Source: Lumbricus terrestris (taxonomy: Eukaryota; Annelida; Clitellata; Crassiclitellata; Lumbricidae). From it: a DNA stretch of 64,000 bases. The notes under the pieces are model-generated. The model ran no database searches. It saw nothing but the letters and a program-made list of their open reading frames with translations, and was not told where the DNA came from. Numbering within the stretch: position 1 is the first letter of the stretch; every line of letters starts with the position of its first letter. This document shows positions 40,947 to 49,322 of this stretch, piece by piece. A program made the position numbers and the translations under genes. The stretch spans positions 61,107,468 to 61,171,467 of the forward strand of contig OX457042.1 of the NCBI GenBank assembly GCA_949752735.1, written 5' to 3'.

Positions 40947-42389
40947 TCACATGACCACTAAGTCTTCATTATCTACCCACGAATTAAAAGACTCAGGATA
41001 ACCTAACCACTTCACGAACGATTTCTTCCCGCGTTTCCTGATAATCTTTTCTATTCTAAATATTTCCTGAGTAGACTTCTGTAGCTCCTGTTCATAAAAT
41101 GAGCCCTGTATTTCCTCTCCATTACAATCAGTAATCTTATAAGTTGGTGGAACCGTGTATTGAATCTGGGATACTGTAAAAACTTCCTCCGTCCATCTGG
41201 GTGTGTATCCCTTCTCAAAAATATTCTTCTTCTTAGTTATTCTAACCTTATCACCAATTGAAAACTTTCGTATAATAGGTTCCGAAATCTCTTTACCGTA
41301 TAAATTCATAAATACAGTTTTTTCATTCACTTTCATACTAGCCTTGGCGGGAGTCATTTTAATCGAACCGTGCCTGGTATTGTTATAATTACCCACCATT
41401 TCATCCAAAACGTTGATATATCTTCTCGTCGAGTTAGCCGAAAAATATTTATACATCTTTTCTTTCATCGTTCGGTTCCATCTCTCAACAACGCAAGATT
41501 TTTTCCTCGTTCTCAGTAGAGTACAACTCAACCAAATTCTTTACATCCTTATTATAAAATTCCTTCCCTTTGTCAGCCCATAACTTAATCGGCTTCCTCC
41601 CACCCTCGAGTATCTTCACGAAGCCGTCAGCTGTAGATTTCCCACTCTTATCTTTCAATGACACAATCCAACCGTATTTAGAAAAAACATCTATAACGGT
41701 TAATAGGTATTTCACCCCATCGTTATCTTTAGCAAAAGCCTGCATGTCCACCAAATCGGCAGCCCATATCTCATCTATCCCATTAACAAACACCTTTCTC
41801 TTCCTAAAATGTCTGATGACTGGTTTGTGTAATTCATCGGCTAATTGATCAGTCCATTTCAGTTCAGGCTTTTTTTTAATCCCAAACCAAGGCTCGTTTT
41901 AGCTGACAAGATGGGTTTCACTATGGCCCTTTCTACACGCTCCCGGATAGTAGGATTAGGAATGTTGTTCAAATTATTAATCATGGCTCTATCAGCAACA
42001 TTCCTAGAAGCTGTATCAGTGTGTTGATCGTAAGCCAAATCATGGATATAAGCGGCGCTATCTACCCTATCCACAGGCTTGCTCCAATCTTTAGGAGTTC
42101 CGTCTGGGTTCAGTCTCTTGTCTAGCCGTGTACCTGGGCCTGTAAAATGGTGGCCTGGTAAATGCATCTCACCGGGAAACTTAGCCCAAGGTAGTTTAAT
42201 GTTACTAGTAGCTGCGTTCAACGAACCAACTAGATCTCCACCTTGCACAACGGTAGACGCCTTTACGAATTGAGTTTTAGTTTTCCCACATACAACGCAA
42301 ACACCCCTAAGCATTGATCTCCCGTTATTCGTCACGACGTTTTGTATATCTCTCGTTTCGGTCTGTTTTTTACACTTTACGCAATACAT
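40947..42389 (-). pseudogene. Polinton integrase fused to a zinc ribbon and a PLA2-like domain (frameshifted)
   Basis: One long reading in three frames. From 42389: a zinc ribbon (CVKC at residues 3-6, CVVC at 31-34); a parvovirus VP1-type phospholipase A2 domain (GPGTRLDKRL calcium-loop-like, then DSAAYIHDLAYD with the His-Asp pair); then a shift in an A8 run (41870-41877). The retroviral-type integrase core follows, with Asp in WAADLVDM, Asp in LWADKGKEF and Glu in VVERWNR. A second shift lies in an A6 run (41499-41504). The C-terminus is a chromodomain (RIEKIIRK...FVKWLGYPESFNSW). The integrase would insert the element into chromosomes. The PLA2 fold in parvoviruses helps virions leave endosomes; its role here is inferred. 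The Asp-Glu spacing is about 28 residues, shorter than the usual 35. The fusion is a recurrent Polinton arrangement as far as I recall. Both shifts lie in homopolymers, so sequencing error is possible. Confidence 0.88.
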
Positions 42390-42417
42390 CTCGCTTTTTT
42401 AATAAATATATTTTAAA
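42390..42417. promoter_or_regulatory. Divergent promoter region between integrase and ATPase genes
   Basis: Only 28 bp separate the two divergent ATGs. The sequence is almost all A/T (TTTTTTAATAAATATATTTT) and must contain or overlap start signals for both transcription directions. Confidence 0.5.
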
Positions 42418-43203
42418 ATGGATATCAAAGATCTGAGTTGGGGCACTGCGCTATCGAAAAGATTTAATAATCCTTTGTTACCTAAAAGTATACGGGGGTT
42501 GATAGTAGGGAAATCAGCGTGCGGCAAAACAACACTTCTTCTGAATCTATTGCTCAGGCCAGACTGGTTGGACTATAATAACCTCCAGGTATTCGGTACT
42601 TCTCTGTTTCAACCGGAATATCGCATTATTAAAAAAGCATTCGAAGAAAAATTACCAAAAGAAGAGATCGTTTGGTTATTCGAGCACCGAGACGAAATCG
42701 TGGAACAAGACGCGTCACCAGCCCTCGTTATAGAAGAAATGGCTAAAAACTTAGAAGCTAAATCCGATATCAATACCAAGTTTTTTGAAAGCGCTGAAGA
42801 TGTACCGGACCCGAGAGACTTGAGTAGTGAAAAGAAGAATCTGATGATTTTTGACGATTTACAATTGGAAAAACAAAACAAGTGTGAAACATATTATATT
42901 CGGGGAAGGCATAGTAATGTGGACTGTTTTTACCTCGCTCAGAATTATTTCAAACTACCGCGACAATCGATCAGAGAGAATGCAAACTTTATTTGTCTGT
43001 TCAAGCAGGACCTGAAAAACCTTAACCATATTTACAACGATCATGTTAGTACGGACATGCACAAAGAGGAATTTAGAAAACTATGCAAAACGGTATGGGA
43101 ACAACCGCATGGTTTCGTTGTCATCGATCTAACTAGCGAAAAGTACAATGGTAAATACCGCTGCGGTTTCGATCAATTTTATGTAATCGAAGATCCACTG
43201 TAG
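42418..43203 (+). CDS. Genome packaging ATPase (FtsK/HerA, A32-like)
   Basis: 261 codons, intact. It would pump the viral-type genome into the capsid. Walker A GKSACGKT lies at residues 31-38 and Walker B NLMIFDD at 141-147; YLAQNYFK at about 172-179 carries the glutamine-type sensor, and a basic segment RGRHS at 162-166 may supply the arginine finger. The length is typical of Polinton and adenovirus-scale packaging ATPases. The ATG at 42418 directly follows TTTTAAA, 28 bp from the divergent integrase start. It opens the rightward virion block and is followed after 24 bp by the minor capsid gene. Confidence 0.92.
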   Translation: MDIKDLSWGTALSKRFNNPLLPKSIRGLIVGKSACGKTTLLLNLLLRPDWLDYNNLQVFGTSLFQPEYRIIKKAFEEKLPKEEIVWLFEHRDEIVEQDASPALVIEEMAKNLEAKSDINTKFFESAEDVPDPRDLSSEKKNLMIFDDLQLEKQNKCETYYIRGRHSNVDCFYLAQNYFKLPRQSIRENANFICLFKQDLKNLNHIYNDHVSTDMHKEEFRKLCKTVWEQPHGFVVIDLTSEKYNGKYRCGFDQFYVIEDPL

Positions 43204-43227
43204 TAAAAAATTATTGCGTTTTAATAA

Positions 43228-44012
43228 ATGGACTCATCGCTTCTCAAACAGATAGCTGATAATACGGAAAAGACGGCTCGTAACACGGAACAAAAAACGT
43301 CATTTTACATTTTGATAAGCGAAAAGAGCACACGAATCAGAACAAAGTTTAATCTACTTATTGAACTAGACAAAAATAAAAAATACGAAATGGCCCGCGT
43401 AAATCTCGAAACGTACTATTCCTTCCCTAATATCGACGCTACAAACAACAACTTTAGGTATTCACCGAATGGTGTGAGCCCTTGGTTTAACATAGAAGTA
43501 CCGGAGGGATGCTATGAAATAACAGATATCAACGAATACATGCAGAGAATCATGAAGGAGAATGGGCATTACGACAGGGTAAATTCAGAGTACTGTGTCT
43601 CAATAGAACCAAACTGAGGTCTGTGTTAAATATAGCAGAGAACTATGCGGTTGACTTTACAACTAAGAATTCGATTGGAAAGGTTCTAGGTTTTATAAAA
43701 TATATCTATCTTAAAGGATATAACGAATCGAAGAACTTGGTAAATATAATGAGTATAAGCAATTTAAGAGTGACTAACGACATTATCGGGTCTTCGTACT
43801 CTAACGGAACGACGGAAAACGTGATATATTCTTTTTTCCCGAACACAGGCCCGGGGTACAAAATTATCGAAGTGGCGCACAATTTAATTTATCTACCCAT
43901 TAGGCTATCTACAATTTCAACGATGACAACGATGCTCACAGACCAAAATGGGAAACAGGTAAATCTTAGAGGAGAAGACTTGACGATTCGTTTTCACATC
44001 AGAGAAGTTTGA
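43228..44012 (+). pseudogene. Minor capsid (penton-like) protein, frameshifted
   Basis: The first part (43228-43617, 129 codons) includes NNFRYSPNG and a VPEGCYEITDINEYMQ segment. A single-base frameshift next to the TGA at 43615 moves the reading to a frame that includes VLNIAENYAVDFTTKNSIG, GSSYSNGTTENVIYSFFPN and the C-terminal LRGEDLTIRFHIREV. Together they match a family of about 250 residues that is constant in animal Polintons and is taken to be the single jelly-roll minor capsid protein forming the penton. That assignment rests on recollection of the family; the two parts clearly belong to one gene. The break, about midway, would stop production of the jelly roll. ATG follows TTTTAATAA. 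Confidence 0.7.
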
Positions 44013-44034
44013 AAGTTTTTTTGTAATTTATAAA

Positions 44035-44622
44035 ATGAGTCGCTACATAGGCTATAAAGTTAATATTTCGGAAGCGGAAAAAGACAAAATTCAAAGATCT
44101 CTTCAAGCGGGAACTGGTGTGAATATCAAACTGGCGCACGATGATTTTAACGGCGATGATATGTTCGCTTTCACGCAGGGGCAAATCAATAAAATGACAA
44201 AGGCGTACCAAAAAGGAACAGGCGTAGTCATTAAAATGAGTAAAACGCAATTGGAGCACAATAAGAAAGTCAAAGGAGGATTCATAAGCGCCATTCTTCC
44301 GTTTCTAGCAACGATAGCGAAAACCCTTCTGCCTAGTTTAGCGTTGGGGGCTATGAGTGGCTTAGGTTCTGCAGCCACGTCGAAGATTGTAGATAAAATC
44401 AGCGGATCTGGCGTAGTGTACTTGAAGAAGGACGATATAACGTGTAAGATAAGATCAGCCGGATCTGGTTTGTACATGTCCCCATGGCAAAAAGGCGCCT
44501 CGATAAAGGCATCTGGGTTGTTCATGAAAACAGGGTCGGGGAATGTGTCTATAGGTAAAGGACTTTTGTTAGGCCCTAATTCCCCGTTTGCAAATATTCC
44601 GATACTCGGCATGATATTATAA
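44035..44622 (+). CDS. Polinton core/membrane-active protein (adenovirus pVI/pX-like candidate)
   Basis: 195 codons, intact. The N-terminal half has two related motifs, KDKIQRSLQAGTGVNIKL and INKMTKAYQKGTGVVIKM, i.e. a duplicated helix plus GTGV-I-K strand. A hydrophobic, Gly/Ala-rich segment covers residues about 82-110 (FISAILPFLATIAKTLLPSL). A Gly/Lys-rich C-terminus has several GSG and GKG motifs. Proteins of this layout accompany capsid genes in Polintons and are compared with adenovirus core or membrane-lytic proteins; the function is inferred. The start is in the context TTTATAAAATG, 22 bp after the minor capsid gene. Confidence 0.6.
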   Translation: MSRYIGYKVNISEAEKDKIQRSLQAGTGVNIKLAHDDFNGDDMFAFTQGQINKMTKAYQKGTGVVIKMSKTQLEHNKKVKGGFISAILPFLATIAKTLLPSLALGAMSGLGSAATSKIVDKISGSGVVYLKKDDITCKIRSAGSGLYMSPWQKGASIKASGLFMKTGSGNVSIGKGLLLGPNSPFANIPILGMIL

Positions 44623-44637
44623 TTTAGTCTTTATAAA

Positions 44638-45036
44638 ATGTCGAGACCATTACACAAATTTGGAACTAAACCAACTAGACCGGTCGAGGTTAGAACGCAA
44701 CCCATGCAAGTCCATTGGAAGATTACGAGGGGCGTTACCCACAATCCAATTAGACTACTAGGAGGCGTAAGATGGGAGATTTTTGCGCAAAATGTTATAA
44801 CGATACAACCAAAGGCGACAACTACGCTAACTCTTGGACTCGGGGTAGAAATGAGTGCAGGTCTTTGTCTCATTTCCCTCAAACAGAGTATCAAAGAACT
44901 AAGATGCAGTCTACAAAACGAAGTGGTTTCGGATGATGTGGTTGATGATATCATAGTCACTATTCAAAACAACTCCGATTCAGTGGTAACTATCAACGCG
45001 GGAGATTCGCTATGTCGTGTAAATTATCTGTTATAA
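44638..45036 (+). CDS. dUTPase-like fold protein, probably without enzyme activity
   Basis: 132 codons, intact. Residues about 41-131 follow the trimeric dUTPase fold in order: an ITIQPKATTTLTLGLGVEM strand pair like the IPPG...PTGLAIAIP region, then EVVSDDVVDDIIVTIQNNSD aligned without gaps to the GVIDxDYRGExxVxLFNHSD motif 3, then INAGDSLCRVNYL like KKGDRIAQLIL. The catalytic Asp position of motif 3 is Ser, the Tyr-Arg-Gly is lost, and the GDR-A-Q motif is GDSLCR. Motif 5 is absent. It may have a structural or binding role, as with adenovirus E4 ORF1, which is also derived from a dUTPase. ATG context TTTATAAAATG; 15 bp after the previous gene. Confidence 0.65.
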   Translation: MSRPLHKFGTKPTRPVEVRTQPMQVHWKITRGVTHNPIRLLGGVRWEIFAQNVITIQPKATTTLTLGLGVEMSAGLCLISLKQSIKELRCSLQNEVVSDDVVDDIIVTIQNNSDSVVTINAGDSLCRVNYLL

Positions 45037-45061
45037 AAAATATATCGCGTAAATAAAACGA

Positions 45062-45760
45062 ATGGAATACGAAGGCATTAAAATAACACAATCACTCTAT
45101 CCGAAGCTACCGTCGGCACCGGAAGGAGAAATACATATTGTCACAGGGTCGGCGCAAACGTATCGTCTTCAAAAGATTGGTGAAATTAAGAAGGAAATCG
45201 AGCAAGTACGCGACAAAAGAGCGGCGTTGAGTAAAAAGTGCCATAGAAGTGTAAGCGTGCTCGGCGCAGTAGGTGGTGTCCTCGTAGCGGCCACGATGGG
45301 GCTTGGAATTTCAGGAATCGGAGTATTATATACCATAATCGCAGCACCCATTGCCATTGCTATGGAAGGAGCGGCCTTAGGTGTGGGGTTGCTAAGTATA
45401 ATCGGTGCCTACATCAGTAAAAAGCTAGCGATGAAGGCGGAGAAGCACGAAAAGATCAAAACGCTAGCCGATGCGAAACTCAACACGATCAGCGACCATA
45501 TTTCAAAAGCTCTCATGGATGATAACATTTCGGACGAGGAATATTCCCTGATTCTGAGCGAGATTGAAAAATTCAACGGTATGAAAGAAGAAATTAGGAC
45601 TAATATTAAAGTTGCGATAGACGCGATGGACGAGGTGACGAAACAATCACTCATCGATCGTGGAAAAGATGAAGTCAGGCAGCACTTGCAATCTATGTTT
45701 GAGAAAAATAACGAATCTATCAAAAAGACGACTAACGCGAACATACGTGAAATCATGTAG
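45062..45760 (+). CDS. Conserved Polinton protein with hydrophobic hairpin and helical tail
   Basis: 232 codons, intact. After a helical start (LQKIGEIKKEIEQVRDKRA, residues about 36-54), residues about 64-115 are hydrophobic and Gly/Ala rich (VLGAVGGVLVAATMGLGISG, AAPIAIAMEGAALGVGLLS), likely two membrane passes. The tail is a long charged helix with DDNISDEEYSLILSEIEKF at about 154-172. Related proteins are common in animal Polintons and have no settled function; membrane remodelling during assembly is a guess. The 3' half (from KKLAMKAE, about residue 120) has been duplicated into 47630-47876. The start is chosen because it follows AAATAAAACGA; no TATAAAATG here. Confidence 0.7.
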   Translation: MEYEGIKITQSLYPKLPSAPEGEIHIVTGSAQTYRLQKIGEIKKEIEQVRDKRAALSKKCHRSVSVLGAVGGVLVAATMGLGISGIGVLYTIIAAPIAIAMEGAALGVGLLSIIGAYISKKLAMKAEKHEKIKTLADAKLNTISDHISKALMDDNISDEEYSLILSEIEKFNGMKEEIRTNIKVAIDAMDEVTKQSLIDRGKDEVRQHLQSMFEKNNESIKKTTNANIREIM

Positions 45761-45871
45761 TCGTATGTCGTTACGTCTGGAAATACGTCTAACTTATGTT
45801 TTGAATCATGTCAAAAAATACGTCTAAAAATATTATATTTTTTTTTTACTTAATTAAAATGTCGCTTATAA

Positions 45872-47498
45872 TAACACTGGTCAACAGTGATTTTGTTTCC
45901 TGAACACTTTCAGGTGTTTCTTATGCAGTTTCTGCTGCTGATCACGAAAATGACCTTGAAATTGTCCCATCACGTAACGTTTTTGAGAAATCTTCAATTT
46001 TCTATTTATTTCCATTTTTCGGATACATCGTTATAATAATCTTCGTGTAACTGAGGTATGTCCAGGCATGCACTTAGGACAGTTTACATATATGCTTGTC
46101 TTGCATAATACAATATAAACTTGGGTCTGCATATTCATTAATGCTGGTTAGAATCTTCCTGCAAAAGTTCTAAGCACTATTAGAGCCGCTTCTCTGCATA
46201 GGTCTACATTCAAATCCAACTGAGGAAGTTGGCATCAGTTTGTTTGTAGTTTGATGTCGTATTTCCAAAGTTTAGTTTTCTATACAGTAGGCATGTATTC
46301 AAGATGCATAACAAGTTAGCCAGTCTATTTTCAGATAAGCTTTAAACTATAATATATATTAAGACGGTTGTTGGCAGCAGAAATATCTCGCCAGTGTTGC
46401 ATGAAATGTGATACATGTACATTTTGCTACAGTTATATGAGTAAGCCTCAGAAACACACAATGACTGGACTTGTCAAAAGAGCATAGAGATGTACTTTGG
46501 TTGCAAGACTGGAGAGAAAGCCAAGGAATGGGTGCCTCTCATTTGCTGTGGAAGATGTGCTGCAGATCTTAGAGTTTGACTCCGGGGGTCCTGCGAAAGC
46601 AATGCTGTTTGCCGTCCCGATGGTCTGGCGAGAACAGAAAGATAATGACTGTGAGCGGCTGCTCAGTTTGTCTCACTAATGTTTCTGGTTTCTCGGGCAA
46701 GATTAGGAAAGAAAACTAAGTGATACAGTCATCATCAGCACCCAATATTATGAGGAAGAACTGTCACAAAGATTTGTTTTCCAATGAAATTAAATTATAG
46801 TATATTGAAAATAATATGCAATAAACAAGCATTTCAGTTAAAATCTTTCAAGCCCGTTTTCTCAAAAACCTTACGTGATACAAATATTCTGAGAACACCA
46901 CCGTGTTCAGCACGTCAACTTCTATAGAAAACAGTCAAAGGTTTTTCAGAAACAAAAAAGTTTAAATTTGTTGACCAGTGTTATATGCAATAAACAAGCA
47001 TTTCAGTTAAAATCTTGTATGCCCGTTTTCTCAAAAACCTGACGTGATACAAAAATTCTGAGAACACCACCGTGTTTAGCACGTCAACTTCTCTAGAAAA
47101 CAGTCAAAGTTTTTTCGGAAACCAAAAAAGGTAAAATTTGTTGACCAGTGTATAATATGCAATAAACAAGCATTTCAGTTAAAATCTTGCATGCCCGTTT
47201 TCTCAAAAACCTGACATGATACAAAAATTCTGAGAACACCACCGTGTTCAGCACGTCAACTTCTATAGAAAACAGTCAAAGTGTTTTCAGAAACAAAAAA
47301 AGTTTAAATTTGTTGACCAGTGTAATATGCAATAAACAAGCATTTCAGTTAAAATCTTGCATGCCCGTTTTCTCAAAAACCTTACGTGATGGAAAAATTC
47401 TGAGAACACCATTGTTTTCAGCATGTCAAATTCTATATAAAACAGTTGAAGATTTTTAGGAAACAAAAAAAAAGTTAAAATTTGTTGTGCAGTGTAAT
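45872..47498. mobile_element. DNA element inserted in the Polinton, with four 170-180 bp repeats
   Basis: The left end ACACTGGTCAACAGTGATTT and the right end, whose inverse begins ACACTGCACAACAAATTTT, are diverged inverted repeats. From about 46805 to 47498 there are four direct copies of a 170-180 bp unit starting ATATGCAATAAACAAGCATT and ending TTTGTTGACCAGTG, the same motif as the end itself. It sits after the fourth codon of the duplicated gene copy, with TAA possibly duplicated at the target. Superfamily unknown. Confidence 0.7.
46490..46720 (+). pseudogene. Decayed coding fragment inside the inserted element
   Basis: Two frames read MYFGCKTGEKAKEWVPLICC and, after a shift, AKAMLFAVPMVWREQKDN. 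This pairing (Trp-x-Pro, Cys-Cys, then FAVPMVWRE) recalls a cysteine-rich protein family I associate with transposons in arthropods, molluscs and cnidarians. Too short and broken for a firm call. Confidence 0.4.
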
Positions 47499-47949
47499 CG
47501 AAGACCCTGAGGAAAGAGACGCTTTAGTTGCAGAATATCTGAAAACAAAGAAGAATATCCAACAAAACTATTTATCGAAGATAATAGATGATTCGCGGGT
47601 GCAAAGAATAATTATCAACTATGTCGAAAAAAAGCTAGCGATGAAGGCGGAGACGTCTGAAAAGATCAATACGCTAACTAAAGAGATAATCAACACGATC
47701 AACGATTATATTTTAAAAGCTCTCATGGACGATAACATTTCAGATGAGAAATATTCGTTGGCGGAGAGCGAGATAGATATTAAATTGGAGGTGGATATAA
47801 TGGGAGAAAAGTTGCGATGGGGGCTATAAAAAAAGACTAACATACGTGAAATCATATAGGTGTATGTCGTTACGTAGGGAAATACGTCCAACTTATGTTT
47901 TTCACACGTCTAAAAAACACGTCTGAAAACATTATATTTTTAAATACAA

Positions 47950-48849
47950 ATGCCGTTTCGAAAAATCAACAACCCTGCGGAAAGAGACGCTTTCGTTGCA
48001 CAATATCTGAAAACAAAGAAGAATATCCAACAAAACTTTTTATCGGAGAGATTGGGGGATTCAGGACTGCAACAAGAATTAACCAAGTTATACAAGCCTA
48101 TCGTCGATTCACAATCCGCAATTTCCAAAGAGCAAAATGTCTTACTATCCGCTATCAATCAAAATTCGGTAGCTACTTCAAATGCGCTACAAGCACTTCC
48201 TTCGTTACAAGGCCTTCAATTTCCTCAGCGTCCAGCGATAGAAGCGTATAGCTCCGATCCGACCGAGGATATCAGAACCCTGTATTTGGGAGATGCGGCG
48301 ACTAAGTACCTTCATCAATACGCCTCCGATAAAAAAATCGTCGACACAACGTTCGGAATAAAAACCAAAAATGGGCAATTCTACATCGGCAACACTCCGA
48401 TTTCGATTCAAGGAGACGATGTGACGGTGGGAAATAAGACTTACAGAGGAACACTGGGGCTTTGGGAGTTGTTGACGATGAAACAGCCTAACGATACGAT
48501 ATACGATGTTAATGATATAAGTGATTACGCCGAGATTCTGTACGCGACGAATGCTATAGCACAACCGAAAAATCCTAACAAACCTAGGGCGTCTGTGGGT
48601 GCTAAATATAATCAAATTATCAAACCGATATGGAACGAGAGACCACGTAGTACAGTAGGTAAAGGCGTCGGCGTAATCGTCATATCCGAAGACCCTAATG
48701 TATTGGTGGAACAGCTGGAGTTAAGAATTCATAGCTTCAAGGCAGGCAATACTGGGGTAAGAAACGAGATCGTAGCGATGTGTGATGCATTACTGAGACA
48801 AGGGGTGTTGAGCAAGGATGCTTATAAAAATATAATGTCGACATTATAA
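47950..48849 (+). CDS. Conserved Polinton virion-block protein, function unknown
   Basis: 299 codons, intact. The N-terminus is helical (AERDAFVAQYLKTKKNIQQN at about 9-28; coiled-coil-like to about 90). The middle has IRTLYLGDAATKYL and a compact domain with FYIGNTPISIQGDDVTVG, then YRGTLGLWELLTMKQPND. The C-terminus has GKGVGVIVISEDPNVLVEQL and AGNTGVRNEIVAMCDALLRQ. The GLWELLT...PND and GNTGVRNEIV blocks recur in Polinton proteins of many animals, always near the capsid genes. A structural or assembly role is likely but not shown. Its TAA stop lies inside the TATAAAAATG that starts the next gene, only 2 bp away. Confidence 0.7.
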   Translation: MPFRKINNPAERDAFVAQYLKTKKNIQQNFLSERLGDSGLQQELTKLYKPIVDSQSAISKEQNVLLSAINQNSVATSNALQALPSLQGLQFPQRPAIEAYSSDPTEDIRTLYLGDAATKYLHQYASDKKIVDTTFGIKTKNGQFYIGNTPISIQGDDVTVGNKTYRGTLGLWELLTMKQPNDTIYDVNDISDYAEILYATNAIAQPKNPNKPRASVGAKYNQIIKPIWNERPRSTVGKGVGVIVISEDPNVLVEQLELRIHSFKAGNTGVRNEIVAMCDALLRQGVLSKDAYKNIMSTL

Positions 48850-48851
48850 AA

Positions 48852-49301
48852 ATGCCGATCGTTAATAGAAGGAGTTACAGGAAGCAATACGTTATCGGCG
48901 GATCTGGAATATTTGATACTATTTCGGGATTTTTCAAAAGACTAGTTACATCGAACGCTGCCAAACAGTTAGCAACGAGAGCTCTTAGTGCTAGTAAAGA
49001 CGTGGCGATAGAAATTGGGAAAAAGGCTATCGATGTTGGGAAAACAGCCGCAACCGACGCTGGTAAAAGATTAGTAGAGAAAGCTGCGACTAAACTGTTT
49101 ACTGCTCCAAAGAATCCACTTACGCAAAAAAATATAGACACTTTAGCTCGACTAAGTAGCATCGGGACGAATGTGGCGGACACTAACATCAATAATCTGA
49201 TGTTGGGGAATGGCTTGATGTTGGGGAAAGGCTTGAAGAATGTCGTGTCGATCCAAGATTTAGTGCGTATGCGAAACGGCGCGGGAATGAAGGTCGCGTA
49301 A
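48852..49301 (+). CDS. Small amphipathic virion protein (adenovirus pVI-like candidate)
   Basis: 149 codons, intact. After a basic start (NRRSYRKQY) comes GSGIFDTISGFFKRL, a glycine-plus-amphipathic helix like the membrane-lytic helix of adenovirus protein VI. Next is an alanine/lysine-rich helix with three 11-13 residue repeats (SKDVAIEIGKKAID, GKTAATDAGKRLVEKAA). The C-terminus repeats GNGLMLGKGL. This is consistent with a capsid-internal protein released during entry; the comparison rests on composition and position next to the major capsid gene. ATG context ATTATAAAAATG. Confidence 0.6.
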   Translation: MPIVNRRSYRKQYVIGGSGIFDTISGFFKRLVTSNAAKQLATRALSASKDVAIEIGKKAIDVGKTAATDAGKRLVEKAATKLFTAPKNPLTQKNIDTLARLSSIGTNVADTNINNLMLGNGLMLGKGLKNVVSIQDLVRMRNGAGMKVA

Positions 49302-49322
49302 AAAATATTATTCTACAATAAA

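Larger units (their letters stand above)
45859..47876 (+). pseudogene. Chimeric pseudogene from a tandem duplication, split by a transposon
   Basis: ATGTCGCTTATA at 45859-45870 begins a copy of the 47950 gene; after the inserted element it resumes at about 47499 with EDPEERDALVAEYLKTKKNI, matching the neighbour's PAERDAFVAQYLKTKKNI. At about 47625 it switches to a copy of the 3' half of the 45062 gene (KKLAMKAETSEKINTL, then ALMDDNISDEKYSL), loses about 50 codons near 47770, has a stop at 47827-47829 and ends with KKTNIREII. The downstream flank (GTATGTCGTTACGT...AAATACGTC) is also duplicated. The order is that expected for a tandem duplication of a segment running from the middle of one gene into the start of the next. 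Non-functional. Confidence 0.8.

Noticed and set aside
41859..42389. Cellular secreted phospholipase A2 or venom-type toxin
   Set aside because: No signal peptide and no disulphide pattern. The GPG-x-LD and HD-x-x-Y spacing is that of parvovirus VP1-type domains, and the gene is inside a Polinton.
45859..45900. Short new gene starting MSLIITLVNSD
   Set aside because: The first four codons belong to the duplicated gene copy and the rest is the end of the inserted transposon.
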